Of a stretch of DNA of 64,000 bases, positions 15,435-23,926 are shown one piece after another (the stretch's first letter is position 1; each line of letters begins with the position of its first letter). The position numbers were made by a program, and so were the translations under genes. Below the pieces are notes generated by a model. It was not told the origin of the DNA. It did no database searches and worked only from the letters and a program-made list of their open reading frames with translations. Source of the DNA: Streptosporangiaceae bacterium NEAU-GS5 (GTDB lineage Bacteria; Actinomycetota; Actinomycetes; Streptosporangiales; Streptosporangiaceae); contig JAGFNW010000001.1 in assembly GCA_017592665.1 (NCBI GenBank), forward strand, positions 372,001-436,000. The letters run 5' to 3'.

Positions 15435-16372
15435 GTGAACTCTTCACCACGCCGTTCGGAGCCGTGACCACCGCCGCCGAGGTGATCGCGGGGGTCGATC
15501 TCGGCGGGAAACGGGCCATCGTGACCGGCGCCGCGTCCGGCATCGGTGTCGAGACGGCCCGCGCCCTGGCGAGCGCGGGCGCCGAGGTGACCTTGGCCGT
15601 ACGCGACCTGGACGCCGGCACCCGCGTCGCCGAGGAGATCGCGGCCGACACGAAGAACGACGCCGTGATCGCCGCCCCGCTCGACCTGTCCGACCAGGCG
15701 TCCGTGGCCGAGTTCACGGCGGAGTGGACCGAGCCGCTGCACATCCTGGTCAACAACGCGGGCGTGATGGCAACGCCGGAGACCCGTACGCCGGAAGGGT
15801 GGGAGCTGCAGTTCGCCACCAACCACCTCGGTCACTTCGCGCTCGCGCTCGGCCTGCACGACGCGCTCGTCGCGGGCGAGGGCGCGCGCATCGTCTCGGT
15901 CAGCTCGGTCGGCCACATCAACGCCGACGTCGACTTCGACGACATCAACTTCCACCACCGGCCCTATGACCCGTGGCTCGCCTACGGCCAGTCCAAGACC
16001 GCGAACATCCTGTTCGCCGTCGAAGCCGCCCGCCGGTGGGGCCAGGACGACATCGCCGTCAACGCCCTCAATCCCGGCCGGATCACCGGCACCAATCTGT
16101 CCCGCCACATCGGCGGCATCGCGGCCGCCCCGGCGTCGTTCGATCCCACCAGCACGGACGTGTCCTGGAAGAACACCGAGCAAGGCGCGGCCACCTCGGT
16201 GCTGCTCGCCGCGTCACCGCTCGTGGAGGGGGTGACCGGTCGCTACTTCGAGGACTGCAACGAGGCCGGGCCGAACCAGCCCGGTGTACGCCGCGGCGTC
16301 GCCGCCTACGCCCTCGACCCCGACCGCGCGGCCCTGCTGTGGCAGGTCTCCCGCGACATGATCGCCGTCTGA
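15431..16372 (+). CDS. Short-chain dehydrogenase/reductase
   Basis: A 313-residue SDR of the retinol-dehydrogenase/oxidoreductase type. The cofactor motif is VTGAASGIGVETA (TGxxxGIG), the NNAG motif is LVNNAGVM, the catalytic serine lies in IVSVSSVGH, and the YxxxK is YGQSK. It is translationally coupled by ATGA to the disulfide oxidoreductase. It converges with a class V PLP enzyme, leaving only 12 bp between stops. Substrate unknown. Confidence 0.9.
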   Translation: MSELFTTPFGAVTTAAEVIAGVDLGGKRAIVTGAASGIGVETARALASAGAEVTLAVRDLDAGTRVAEEIAADTKNDAVIAAPLDLSDQASVAEFTAEWTEPLHILVNNAGVMATPETRTPEGWELQFATNHLGHFALALGLHDALVAGEGARIVSVSSVGHINADVDFDDINFHHRPYDPWLAYGQSKTANILFAVEAARRWGQDDIAVNALNPGRITGTNLSRHIGGIAAAPASFDPTSTDVSWKNTEQGAATSVLLAASPLVEGVTGRYFEDCNEAGPNQPGVRRGVAAYALDPDRAALLWQVSRDMIAV

Positions 16373-16384
16373 CCGCGCCGGGTC

Positions 16385-17587
16385 TCAGGCGAGGAAGTCG
16401 GACAGGCCTTGGAGGAGCCGGTCGACGTCGGCGGCCGTGCTGTAGGGCGCGAGGCCGGCGCGGAGGCCGCCCGCGTCGCCGAGGCCCAGCCGGCGTGACG
16501 CCTCCAGGGCGTAGAAGCTGCTGGAAGGCGCGTCGACGCCGCGTTCGGCGAGGAAGCGGTAGGCGTCCACGGTGTCGCGGCCGTCGACGGTCAGCAGCAG
16601 AGTGGGCGTGCGGAGGGCGGCCCGCGAATGGAGGGTGATCCGCTCCATGCCGGCCAGGCCCTCTTCGAGGCGACGGCGCAAGCCGTCCTCGTACTCTTCC
16701 AGGGCCTCGAACGCGGAGATCAGCCGCTCGCGGCGGGTGCCGTCCGCGTGCGGGCTCAGCCCGGCGAGGAAATCGACGGCCGCGCGTGCGCCCGCGAGCA
16801 GCTCGTACGGGAGCGTGCCGAACTCGAAGCGCTCGGGGACGGCGTTGGTCGACGGCAGCAGCTTGTCCGGGTGCACGCTCTCCAGCAGGTCCGGTGCCGC
16901 GGCCAGGACGCCGAGATGCGGCCCGAGGAACTTGTAGGGCGAGCAGGCGAAGAAGTCGGCCCCCATGCGCCCGATGTCGACCGAGACGTGGGCCGCGTAG
17001 TGGACGCCGTCGACGTACAGCAGCGCCCCGGCCGCATGGACCAGCCGGGCGATCTCGCTGATGTCCGGCCGCGTGCCGAGGAGGTTGGACGCGGCCGTGA
17101 TCGCGACCAGACGGGTGCGGTCGGACAGCACGGCCGCGATCGCCGCGGGCGGCAGCTCGGCCGTCGCCGGGTCGAAGTCGGCCCACCGGACCGTGGCCCC
17201 GGCCGCCTCGGCCGCCTGCACCCAGGGACGGACGTTCGCGTCGTGGTCGAGCCGGGTCACGACGACCTCGTCACCAGGCGACCAGGTCTTGGCGAGCGCG
17301 CGGGAGAAGTCGTATCCCAGTTGGGTGGCGCTGCGCCCGAAGACGACCCCGGAAGGGTCGGCGCCCAGCAGGTCGGCCAGCGCCTGCCGCGCTCCGGAGA
17401 CGATGGCCTCGGCGTTGCGCTCGCCGAGCGTGATCGTGCCCCGGTTGGACAGGGGCCCGGCCAGGGCGTCGGCGATGGCCTCGATGACGGGCGACGGCAT
17501 CTGCGTGCCACCCGGCCCGTCGAAATGCGCCGAACCAGCCTTCAGCGCAGGAAACTGCGCACGGACGGCATCGATGTCATAACTCAC
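16385..17587 (-). CDS. Class V PLP enzyme, cysteine desulfurase-like
   Basis: A 400-residue fold-type I PLP protein of the cysteine desulfurase-like group. The cofactor aspartate is in LLYVDGVHYAAH, and the Schiff-base lysine is in FACSPYKFLGPH. It lacks the obvious mobile-loop active cysteine and scaffold context of IscS/SufS, so it may act on another substrate. The start is a GTG at 17587 (MSYDIDAV); the longer frame runs through C-rich DNA that looks like a promoter region. A G-quadruplex-type motif lies just upstream. Although the window has a sulfur-type PKS, this gene is far from it and I see no link. Confidence 0.8.
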   Translation of the reverse strand: MSYDIDAVRAQFPALKAGSAHFDGPGGTQMPSPVIEAIADALAGPLSNRGTITLGERNAEAIVSGARQALADLLGADPSGVVFGRSATQLGYDFSRALAKTWSPGDEVVVTRLDHDANVRPWVQAAEAAGATVRWADFDPATAELPPAAIAAVLSDRTRLVAITAASNLLGTRPDISEIARLVHAAGALLYVDGVHYAAHVSVDIGRMGADFFACSPYKFLGPHLGVLAAAPDLLESVHPDKLLPSTNAVPERFEFGTLPYELLAGARAAVDFLAGLSPHADGTRRERLISAFEALEEYEDGLRRRLEEGLAGMERITLHSRAALRTPTLLLTVDGRDTVDAYRFLAERGVDAPSSSFYALEASRRLGLGDAGGLRAGLAPYSTAADVDRLLQGLSDFLA

Positions 17588-17625
17588 CCAGACCCCCAGA
17601 CACCAGACCTTTGGCGCCAGCGTAA

Positions 17626-17645
17626 CCCCACCCCCACCCGACCCC
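17626..17645 (-). other. Canonical G-quadruplex motif upstream of class V enzyme
   Basis: On the minus (coding) strand this 20-base stretch has four G-runs of 3-5 separated by loops of 2, 1 and 1 base (G4-TC-G3-T-G5-T-G4). It lies 39-58 bp before the GTG start of the class V PLP gene. It satisfies the usual G3+N1-7 rule. Any effect on transcription is inference. Confidence 0.55.
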
Positions 17646-17662
17646 AACGCTCCCATGCCCGC

Positions 17663-18721
17663 TCAGAAGTCGAGAAGGGAGTCCAAATCGACCAGAAGGG
17701 AGGCGTCGGGCGGGAGGGGGTGGACGGCTTTGCCGTAACGCGGGCGCCGGGGCTCCCGGACAGAGCGCGCCTCCCGGCCGAGGCTGGGACGGGACCGGCC
17801 CACCTGGCGGGAGATCTCGGCAAGCAGAATCGATGCGATCAGGCGCAACGGCACGGACTCCACGGACCCGACGGACCCGACGGCCTCCCAGCCCTGCCCG
17901 CCGATCAAGCGCGGCGCCGCGGACTCCGCACCCAGAGCACCGATCGGACGCAGCGGCGCAGACCCGACGGACTCCAGGCCGAGGGTGGCGATGCGGGCCC
18001 GGTCGGCGACGTCCGGAGGCAGGTCGTCGGGGTGCGCTCCGACGACGATCAATTGGCTCGGCCCGCGCGTCAGCCGTTCGCGATGCAGGGCTGTGCCCGG
18101 GCCGGAGGGTGTCACGAGAACGACGTCCTCGAAGCGGGCCGCGTGGTCGAGGGTCGCGCGATGGACGCGGAGCGGATTCTTGTGCCGCCGCGCCGCAGCG
18201 CGCGCTTCACGGCGCACCGACGATGGGCCGTCGAACCAGCCGGCCCCGCGATCTTCGAGCAGCACGTCCCGAAAGCCGAAGGCGGCGGCCGAGCGCAGGC
18301 TCGATCCGACCTCGACGTGGTCACAGCCCACGATGAGCAGCGCCGGCCGGCGGGTTTCCGGTCGCGCGGTCTGGGCTTGGGGACCAGAGCCGCGGCGTAC
18401 GTACCAGCCGGCCACCGCGGCGGCGGCCGCCACGTTGAGGGTGTTGACGGTACGCGAGAGCGTCGGGATCTGGACCACCTCGTCGGCACGGGCCATGGTC
18501 GCGGCCGACAGGCCACGGCGCTCGTTTCCGACGGCCAGAGTCGCCTCGCCGCGGAGCGGCCGGCGACCGTAGATGTCGGCGGCACCGGGCGCGTTCTCGA
18601 CGGCGATCAGGCGGCCGATGATCGTGGGGCCGCATCCGATGCCGAGGAGACGGGCGGCGTCGCCGATCCGGGCGAGATTCGCGGGGTTCTCGACCCCGTC
18701 GGGGAACAGGGTCAGGTTCAA
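17663..18721 (-). CDS. SpoU/TrmH-family RNA methyltransferase
   Basis: A 352-residue protein. The first half carries the three SPOUT motifs: NPANLARIGDAARLLGI (motif 1), LAVGNERRGLS (motif 2) and VQIPTLSRTVNTLNVAAAAA (motif 3). This half is shorter than a usual SpoU domain, with little sequence between motifs 1 and 2. The second half (GCDHVEVGSSLRSAAAFGF and later strands) resembles another motif-1 region, so the protein may hold a second, partial SpoU-like unit. The only start that fits is a TTG at 18721 overlapping the stop of the upstream gene (TTGA). The RNA target is unknown. Confidence 0.75.
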   Translation of the reverse strand: MNLTLFPDGVENPANLARIGDAARLLGIGCGPTIIGRLIAVENAPGAADIYGRRPLRGEATLAVGNERRGLSAATMARADEVVQIPTLSRTVNTLNVAAAAAVAGWYVRRGSGPQAQTARPETRRPALLIVGCDHVEVGSSLRSAAAFGFRDVLLEDRGAGWFDGPSSVRREARAAARRHKNPLRVHRATLDHAARFEDVVLVTPSGPGTALHRERLTRGPSQLIVVGAHPDDLPPDVADRARIATLGLESVGSAPLRPIGALGAESAAPRLIGGQGWEAVGSVGSVESVPLRLIASILLAEISRQVGRSRPSLGREARSVREPRRPRYGKAVHPLPPDASLLVDLDSLLDF

Positions 18722-19308
18722 TCGAGCAGGCGCCTCAGGCGGGCCGCGATCAGGTCGGCGCGGGCTTCGTGTTCGCGAGTGCGGACACCGCGTTCGCCGC
18801 GCAGGCGGCGCTCGTGCTGCACCACGTGGTGTCCGAGCTCGTGTGCCAGGACGTGGCCGAGCATGAAGTGCCGGAGCGTGTCGCCGGGCCAGGAGACGAC
18901 GCCGTCGTCGCGGACATCCGCGCCCGCGGCCGCGAATTCGGCAAGGAGCCACGGCGCCGGTGGGTGCGGGAATCGCCACGGAGGCAGGGGCTGGTCGTAC
19001 AGGACGATCTCGCCGGGGCCGACGAGACTCCCGAACACCAGCCGCGAGTCCGCGCCCACGCCCGCCACCGCGCCCACGCCCGGCGCGGGAGCTGGGCGCA
19101 GTTCAACCGATCTGACGCCGTAGTAGAACTCCTCCCCGAAAGCCCGCAGGGCGGCACGGACGTCGGCGGGGGGCGCCGGGTGGTGGCGTCGGTGGCCGGG
19201 GCGGCGTACGCGCACGACGGGAAACCGCGCGCGGCGGGCGGCGCGGATGGGGCGCGGATCGGTCCGCAGGCTTCCTGACATCCGCCCCATGATGCGGAAC
19301 GGCCTCAT
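18718..19308 (-). CDS. HExxH zinc metallopeptidase-like protein
   Basis: Up to 196 residues. The C-terminal part has HVLAHELGHHVVQHERR, a zinc-binding HExxH, followed by EHEARADLIAARL, which could supply the third ligand (Glu). The middle reads GPGEIVLYDQPLPPWRFP. ATGs at 19308, 19290 and 19281 are all possible, and none has a strong ribosome site. This resembles small ImmA/IrrE-like or M48-like peptidase domains, but the match is limited to the metal site. Its stop overlaps the TTG of the SpoU gene, so they are coupled. Substrate unknown. Confidence 0.7.
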   Translation of the reverse strand: MRPFRIMGRMSGSLRTDPRPIRAARRARFPVVRVRRPGHRRHHPAPPADVRAALRAFGEEFYYGVRSVELRPAPAPGVGAVAGVGADSRLVFGSLVGPGEIVLYDQPLPPWRFPHPPAPWLLAEFAAAGADVRDDGVVSWPGDTLRHFMLGHVLAHELGHHVVQHERRLRGERGVRTREHEARADLIAARLRRLLD

Positions 19309-19349
19309 CGGCAGGCCACTCGTTTTCTCGCTAAATAGCCGGAATCGTA

Positions 19350-19365
19350 TAGTAGGATCCGACTA
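19350..19365. promoter_or_regulatory. Probable PadR operator palindrome
   Basis: TAGTAGGATCCGACTA is palindromic at 14 of 16 positions. It sits 19 bp before the GTG start of the PadR gene in an AT-richer stretch. PadR repressors commonly bind such sites over their own promoters, so autoregulation is likely. Confidence 0.55.
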
Positions 19366-19383
19366 ATAGAGGGCGGTGATTAT

Positions 19384-19956
19384 GTGACGCGGCGGAAGGT
19401 CTCCAACACGCTGGCGCTGGCCCTGCTCGGCCTGCTGCGGGAGCGGCCCATGCACCCGTACGAGATGGCCTCCACCCTGCGCGAGCGGCACAAGGACGGC
19501 AGCTTCAAAATCAACTCGGGCTCGCTGTACGACACGGTCGAGTCGCTGGCCCGGCACGGCTGGATCGAGCCGGTGAGCACCGAGCGGGCCGGTAAGCGCC
19601 CGGAGCGGACTGTCTACGCGCTCACGGAGCTCGGCGAGGGCGAGTTCGTGGGCTGGATCGACGAGCTGATCCGCACGCCGGTGGCCGAGCACCCGAAGTT
19701 CCTGGCCGCGGTGTCCTACCTCGGCGCGCTCGGCCGTGAGAGGGCGGCGGACGCCCTGGCCGAGCGGGCTGGGCGGCTGCGGCGGCAATGCGAGGACATC
19801 AGGGCGGTGCTGGCCGCCACGGTCGGCTCGGGCCGCGTGCCCCGGCTTTTCATGATCGAAGTCGAGTGCGCGCTGCACTCCCTGGAGGCGGAGTCGGCCT
19901 GGACCGAGCAGACCATCGCCGAAATCCGTGGCGGCGGGCTGGAGTGGCCGGCATGA
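19384..19956 (+). CDS. PadR-family transcriptional regulator
   Basis: A 190-residue regulator. The N-terminal winged helix carries LALALLGLLRERPMHPYEMA, then INSGSLYDTVESLARHGWIE, the typical PadR pattern. A C-terminal coiled-coil dimerisation region holds LAERAGRLRRQCEDIRAVL. The GTG at 19384 follows GAGGGCGG. The stop overlaps the ATG of a short duplicated frame, which leads into the FAD monooxygenase gene. It probably represses itself and the monooxygenase in response to a small aromatic compound; that is inference. Confidence 0.9.
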   Translation: MTRRKVSNTLALALLGLLRERPMHPYEMASTLRERHKDGSFKINSGSLYDTVESLARHGWIEPVSTERAGKRPERTVYALTELGEGEFVGWIDELIRTPVAEHPKFLAAVSYLGALGRERAADALAERAGRLRRQCEDIRAVLAATVGSGRVPRLFMIEVECALHSLEAESAWTEQTIAEIRGGGLEWPA

Positions 19957-20092
19957 GCGAGGTGCTGATCGTGGGGGCCGGCGCGGCGGGGCTCCTGCTC
20001 GCGGCCGAAATCCGTGACGGCGGGCTGGAGTGGCCGGCATGAACGAGGTGCTGATCGTGGGGGCGGGCCCGGCGGGGCTGCTGCTCGCGGCC
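19921..20092. repeat. 86-bp direct tandem duplication at a gene junction
   Basis: Positions 19921-20006 are repeated at 20007-20092 with five mismatches. Each copy contains the last codons of PadR (GGLEWPA-stop) and the first codons of the monooxygenase (ATG, N/S-E-V-L-I-V-G-A-G). The period of 86 is not a multiple of three, so copy 1's start codon runs out of frame into copy 2 and ends early. The two real genes stay intact. Confidence 0.95.
19953..20042 (+). pseudogene. 29-codon duplicate start fragment of FAD monooxygenase
   Basis: This is the product of the 86-bp duplication. It begins with the monooxygenase start (MSEVLIVGAGAAGLLLAAE) coupled by ATGA to the PadR stop, then changes to the PadR C-terminal codons (GGLEWPA) and stops. 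Its stop again forms ATGA with the true monooxygenase start. It contains only the GxGxxG segment, so it cannot be an enzyme. It may act as a translational relay between PadR and the monooxygenase. Confidence 0.75.
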
Positions 20093-21541
20093 GAGCTGCG
20101 GCTGGCCGGGATCGGCACGACGGTGATCGAACGCGACCGGGAGCGACCCGGCTTCTGCCGCGGGTTCAACCTCAACGCGCGCGCCCTCGACCTGCTGGCC
20201 CGGCGCGGCCTGGCCGACCGGCTGATCGGCGAAGGATGGAAGGTCCCGCACGCCGCCTTCTCCGGCCTGCCGGTGACGCTGAGCCTTCCAGGCACGCACA
20301 CCGACCATCCCTATTCGCTGGGCATCCCCCAGACGCGGGTCGAGGAGATCCTCGAGGAGCACGTGCTCGGCCTCGGCGCCGACCTTCGCCGCGGTCACGA
20401 GCTGCGGGATCTGGAGCAGGACGGCGAGTCCGTCGTCGCCACCGTCGCCACCGGCAGCGGCCTCTACCGCATCGAGGCCGCCTACCTCGTGGGCTGCGAC
20501 GGCGGGCGCAGCACCGTGCGCAAGCTGGCCGGCATCGACTTCCCCGGCACTCCGGCGACCCGTTTCTCCCTGCTCGGCGACGTCGAGCTCGCCGACCCGG
20601 CCTCGGTGCCCTTCGGCCCGGTCACCGGCCCTGGCGGGGCCGTCTTCGTCATCCCGCGCCCGGGTTACGTACGGATGATCACGGCTGACCAGGCGCCTCC
20701 GCCGGACAAGGACGATCCGGTCACCCTCGACATGTTCCAGGCCGCAGTGGACGCGGCGCTCGGGCGGCACGTCGAACTGCGCGCCGCGCGCTGGCTCACC
20801 CGCTTCGGCGACGCCGCCCGGCAGGCGTCCGACTACGTCCGCGGCCGGATCGTCCTCGCCGGAGACGCGGCGCACATCCATCCGCCGGCCGGGGCGATCG
20901 GCGTCAACGTCGCCCTCGACGACGCCTTCAACCTCGGCTGGAAGCTGGCCGCCACGCTGCGCGGCGGGCCCGCCCACCTGCTCGGCACCTACCACACCGA
21001 ACGCCACACCGCCGGCGCGCACGTGCTGGCCAACACGCAGGCCCAGGTGCTGCTCGCCAACGCCGGCGACCGGCTCGGGCCGCTCGTCGACCTGCTCACC
21101 CGCGTCGCCGGCCATCCCGCGGGCAACCGCGCCCTGGCCGAGACCGTCACCGGCCTGGACACCCGTTACGCCATGCGCCCGGAGTCCGGCCACCCGTGGC
21201 TCGGCCGCCTGGCCCCCAACCTGACGTTGACCTCCGATGGCGGCGCCACCAACCTCGCCATCGACCTCGCCACGCTGCTGTCCGCCGGTCGCTGGCTGCT
21301 GCTCGACCTGACCGGCTCGAACGCCATCGGCCCATCAGCCACGGGATGGACCGGCATCGACGTGGTGCACGCGACCTGCCCCGGCCACCCGGACCTGCAT
21401 GGCATCCTCCTGCGCCCGGACGGCCACACCGCCTGGCTGAGCACCGGCGGCCACGAAAGCCTCCACGGAAGCCTCCGCGAAAGCCTCCATGAAGGCCTTC
21501 ATGAAGCGCTGGAGCACTGGTTCGGCGTCACGCGCGCATGA
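20039..21541 (+). CDS. FAD-dependent aromatic monooxygenase (PHBH fold)
   Basis: A 500-residue group A flavin monooxygenase. Motifs are GAGPAGLLLAAEL (FAD), VGCDGGRSTVRKLAG (DG motif) and IVLAGDAAHIHPPAGAIGVN (GD motif), followed by DDAFNLGWKLAA. A C-terminal thioredoxin-like domain is typical of the longer RdmE/rifampicin-hydroxylase-like enzymes. The extreme C terminus has degenerate repeats (SLHGSLRESLHEGLHEALEH). The ATG at 20039 overlaps the stop of the duplicated fragment. It is presumably controlled by PadR. Likely roles are hydroxylation or inactivation of an aromatic compound. The stop overlaps the convergent TetR gene by 14 bp. Confidence 0.9.
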   Translation: MNEVLIVGAGPAGLLLAAELRLAGIGTTVIERDRERPGFCRGFNLNARALDLLARRGLADRLIGEGWKVPHAAFSGLPVTLSLPGTHTDHPYSLGIPQTRVEEILEEHVLGLGADLRRGHELRDLEQDGESVVATVATGSGLYRIEAAYLVGCDGGRSTVRKLAGIDFPGTPATRFSLLGDVELADPASVPFGPVTGPGGAVFVIPRPGYVRMITADQAPPPDKDDPVTLDMFQAAVDAALGRHVELRAARWLTRFGDAARQASDYVRGRIVLAGDAAHIHPPAGAIGVNVALDDAFNLGWKLAATLRGGPAHLLGTYHTERHTAGAHVLANTQAQVLLANAGDRLGPLVDLLTRVAGHPAGNRALAETVTGLDTRYAMRPESGHPWLGRLAPNLTLTSDGGATNLAIDLATLLSAGRWLLLDLTGSNAIGPSATGWTGIDVVHATCPGHPDLHGILLRPDGHTAWLSTGGHESLHGSLRESLHEGLHEALEHWFGVTRA

Positions 21542-22145
21542 GCGCGCCTTCGGCCATGGCGACCAGGCGGTCGCCTGCCTCGTCCGCCGACAGGCCACGG
21601 CCGGTGAACAGCAGGTCGAAGGCCTCGAAGCTGGCGATCACGTAGAGGACGTCGGCCGCCTCGCCGGCGGTGACGCCGGGCTTGAGCAGATCCTGGTCGG
21701 CCAGGCGCTGGGCGAGGTGGCGCATGCCCCCTTCGCGTTCCCGCTCGTTGCGCCGTACGGCATCGGCCAGCGGGCCGCGGTGGAGCGCGGCCATCGAGAA
21801 GATGGCGCGGGCGACGTCACGCTCGGCCGCGTACACCTGAGCACCGGCGCGCAGGCTGCCGCGCAGGTGCTCGGCGGCGTCGGGATGGGCCACGGCGGCG
21901 ACGATGCGGTCGAATCCCGCGCGCTCCTGCAGGTCGTGGAAGACGGCGTCGAACAGCCCGGCCCGCGACTCGAAGACCACATAGATGGTCGACCGGGCGA
22001 CCCCCGCCTGCTGCGCCACCTTGTCGAGGCTGATCGGCTCGGCCGGGTCGTCCCGCAGGTGATCGTAGACGGCCTGCAGGATCCGCCGGCGGTTCTCCGC
22101 GGCCGATTCGGCCCGCAGCCGCTGCTCGTACTTCCGCGTACTCAT
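21528..22145 (-). CDS. TetR-family transcriptional regulator
   Basis: A 205-residue regulator with HTH SLDKVAQQAGVARSTIYVVF near residues 38-57 and a helical C-terminal domain. It is convergent with, and slightly overlaps, the FAD monooxygenase, and it is divergent from the small protein at 22223. The target is probably its own promoter region (22146-22222), where no clear palindrome is visible. Confidence 0.9.
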   Translation of the reverse strand: MSTRKYEQRLRAESAAENRRRILQAVYDHLRDDPAEPISLDKVAQQAGVARSTIYVVFESRAGLFDAVFHDLQERAGFDRIVAAVAHPDAAEHLRGSLRAGAQVYAAERDVARAIFSMAALHRGPLADAVRRNEREREGGMRHLAQRLADQDLLKPGVTAGEAADVLYVIASFEAFDLLFTGRGLSADEAGDRLVAMAEGALMRA

Positions 22146-22222
22146 CCCTGCACAGCTTAGCTTTCAACGGCCCGACTAAAATCGCAGGTAGGCGGGCTGA
22201 CAGGCGTATCCGGGGGGACGCG

Positions 22223-22453
22223 GTGAGCTACGACGAGCACGGCGAGCACGACGCGATCAAGGACGTCATACGGCGGCTGACGGACACCTTCACCCGCACG
22301 CACACGCCCACCGAGGTCGAGGAAGCCGTCATGACGGCCTATGACGGCTTCGACGGCCGGCCGGTCCGCGACTTCATCCCCCTGCTCGTGGAGCGCATCG
22401 TCAAGGACCAGCTACGGCGCGGCATACCGCGCCCCGAGTCGGAACTACCGTGA
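22223..22453 (+). CDS. Three-helix bundle small protein
   Basis: A 76-residue, helix-rich protein: DAIKDVIRRLTDTFTR, TPTEVEEAVMTAYDGFDG, then VRDFIPLLVERIVKDQLRR. This layout matches the actinobacterial 'three-helix bundle dimerization domain' family as I recall it. The GTG at 22223 follows GGGGGA. The 3' end overlaps the convergent MFS gene by 9 bp. Function unknown. Confidence 0.75.
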   Translation: MSYDEHGEHDAIKDVIRRLTDTFTRTHTPTEVEEAVMTAYDGFDGRPVRDFIPLLVERIVKDQLRRGIPRPESELP

Positions 22454-23863
22454 CCGGGCCGCCTGCTCCTGGGTGACCGGCGCGGGTTCGGGGCGGGCGC
22501 GTGACATCGACGCCCAGGCGGACGGCGCGGCGGCGAGCAGCAGAAGTACGGCCACGGCGGTCAGGGTCCACGTCAGGCCCGCCGTCAGGAAGAGGCTGCC
22601 GAGCCCGGCGATGGCGATGACGCTCGACAGCATGGGGCCGGTGGAGTTGAGCGCCGACAGCGCCGAGGCGCGGCCGGGCCCGATCACGGCCGACAGGTGG
22701 GCGATCAGTGGGCTGTAGCCGGCCGCGTGGCCCACTCCCGCCGCGAAGAGCAGCGGCGCCATCGCCACGGCGGGCCAGCCGGGGCTCGAGGATGTCGCCG
22801 CGAACACCGCGACGATCAGCGCAACGGCCGCGAACACCACCGGTCCGGCGACCGGCAGCATCGTCCGGGCGCGGACCGGCAGATGGGCCCAGGTCAGGCT
22901 CAGCGTGGCGAAGCCGATGGCGTACGGGACGAAGGCGAGGCCGGCGCCGAGCGGGTCGAACCCGAGGTCGGCCTGCAGGTGGAGGGTGAAGGCGAACAGG
23001 AACGCCGCGTAACAGCCCATCACCAGGAAACAGGCGGCGAGGCCCGGCTTCACGCCGCGGGGCCGCCACACGTCGAGGTCCAGCAGCGGGGTCCCGCCGC
23101 GTGCCGCGACCAGCCGCTCCAACCGCCCGAACGCGGCAAGCAGCGCCACGCCCGCGAGCAGGGACAGCCACGTCCAGGGACGCCAGCCGTCCTCGCGGCC
23201 GAAGACCAGTGGAGCCACCAGCGCGGCCATCGCGACCGTGAGCAGGGCCACGCCGGCGAGGTCGAGGCGGCGCGCGGTCGGCGTCGAGCGCGGCAGGGCG
23301 AACAGGCCCACCGCCATCAGCGCGGCGCCGACCGGAATGTTGATCAGGAACGCCGGCCGCCACGACAGGCCGAACAGGTCGATCCCCACGACCAGGCCGC
23401 CGATCATCTGCCCGAGCGCCACGCCCAGGGCCAGGACCATCGAGTACAGTCCGATCGCCCGGCGCTGGGCGGCGCCGGTGAAGCGCACCTGGATCAGCGC
23501 GAAGACCTGCGGGATCATCAGCGCCGCCGCGGCGGCCTGGACGACGCGGGCCACGACGAGCGCGGGCGCGGCCGGCGCGAGACCGCACAGCAGGGACGCC
23601 GCGGTGAACCCGGCCAGCCCGATCAGGAAGGCCCGGCGCGGGGTCAGCAGGTCGCCGAGCCGGGCGCCGGTGACGATCAGCACGCCGAGCGTGAGCAGAT
23701 ATCCGGAGACGATCAGTTGCAGCGCGGCGGCGCTCGCGCCGAGGTCGCGCTGGATCGACGGGAGGGCCACGGTGACGATCGAGCCGTCCATCGACGCCAT
23801 GGCCTGGCCGGTCAGGACCACGGCGAGCAGGACGCCGGGACGTTCGCGAATCGAAGGGGGCAT
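22445..23863 (-). CDS. MFS drug exporter, DHA2-like (14 TM)
   Basis: A 472-residue membrane protein of the EmrB/QacA type. TM1 has MASMDGSIVTVALPSIQRDL (motif D1-like). Loop 2-3 has GARLGDLLTPRR (motif A). About 14 hydrophobic segments follow, and motif C lies in LGVALGQMIGGLVVG. The ATG at 23863 is chosen; the upstream frame lacks a ribosome site and enters the AraC promoter. It is divergent from the AraC regulator at 23927. It is probably a proton-driven efflux pump whose expression depends on that regulator. Confidence 0.9.
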   Translation of the reverse strand: MPPSIRERPGVLLAVVLTGQAMASMDGSIVTVALPSIQRDLGASAAALQLIVSGYLLTLGVLIVTGARLGDLLTPRRAFLIGLAGFTAASLLCGLAPAAPALVVARVVQAAAAALMIPQVFALIQVRFTGAAQRRAIGLYSMVLALGVALGQMIGGLVVGIDLFGLSWRPAFLINIPVGAALMAVGLFALPRSTPTARRLDLAGVALLTVAMAALVAPLVFGREDGWRPWTWLSLLAGVALLAAFGRLERLVAARGGTPLLDLDVWRPRGVKPGLAACFLVMGCYAAFLFAFTLHLQADLGFDPLGAGLAFVPYAIGFATLSLTWAHLPVRARTMLPVAGPVVFAAVALIVAVFAATSSSPGWPAVAMAPLLFAAGVGHAAGYSPLIAHLSAVIGPGRASALSALNSTGPMLSSVIAIAGLGSLFLTAGLTWTLTAVAVLLLLAAAPSAWASMSRARPEPAPVTQEQAARSR

Positions 23864-23926
23864 GCACCCAGGCTCGCGTGCCCGCGGCGGCCGGGTCTTG
23901 AAGATATTTGCGCATAGGGTGGAGTT

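Noticed and set aside
16385-17587. Class V PLP enzyme as the sulfur supplier for the PKS
   Set aside because: It is more than 11 kb from the cluster edge with unrelated genes between, and there is no shared regulatory site.
19953-20042. 29-residue peptide as a functional small protein
   Set aside because: It is wholly explained by an 86-bp duplication of flanking gene ends.
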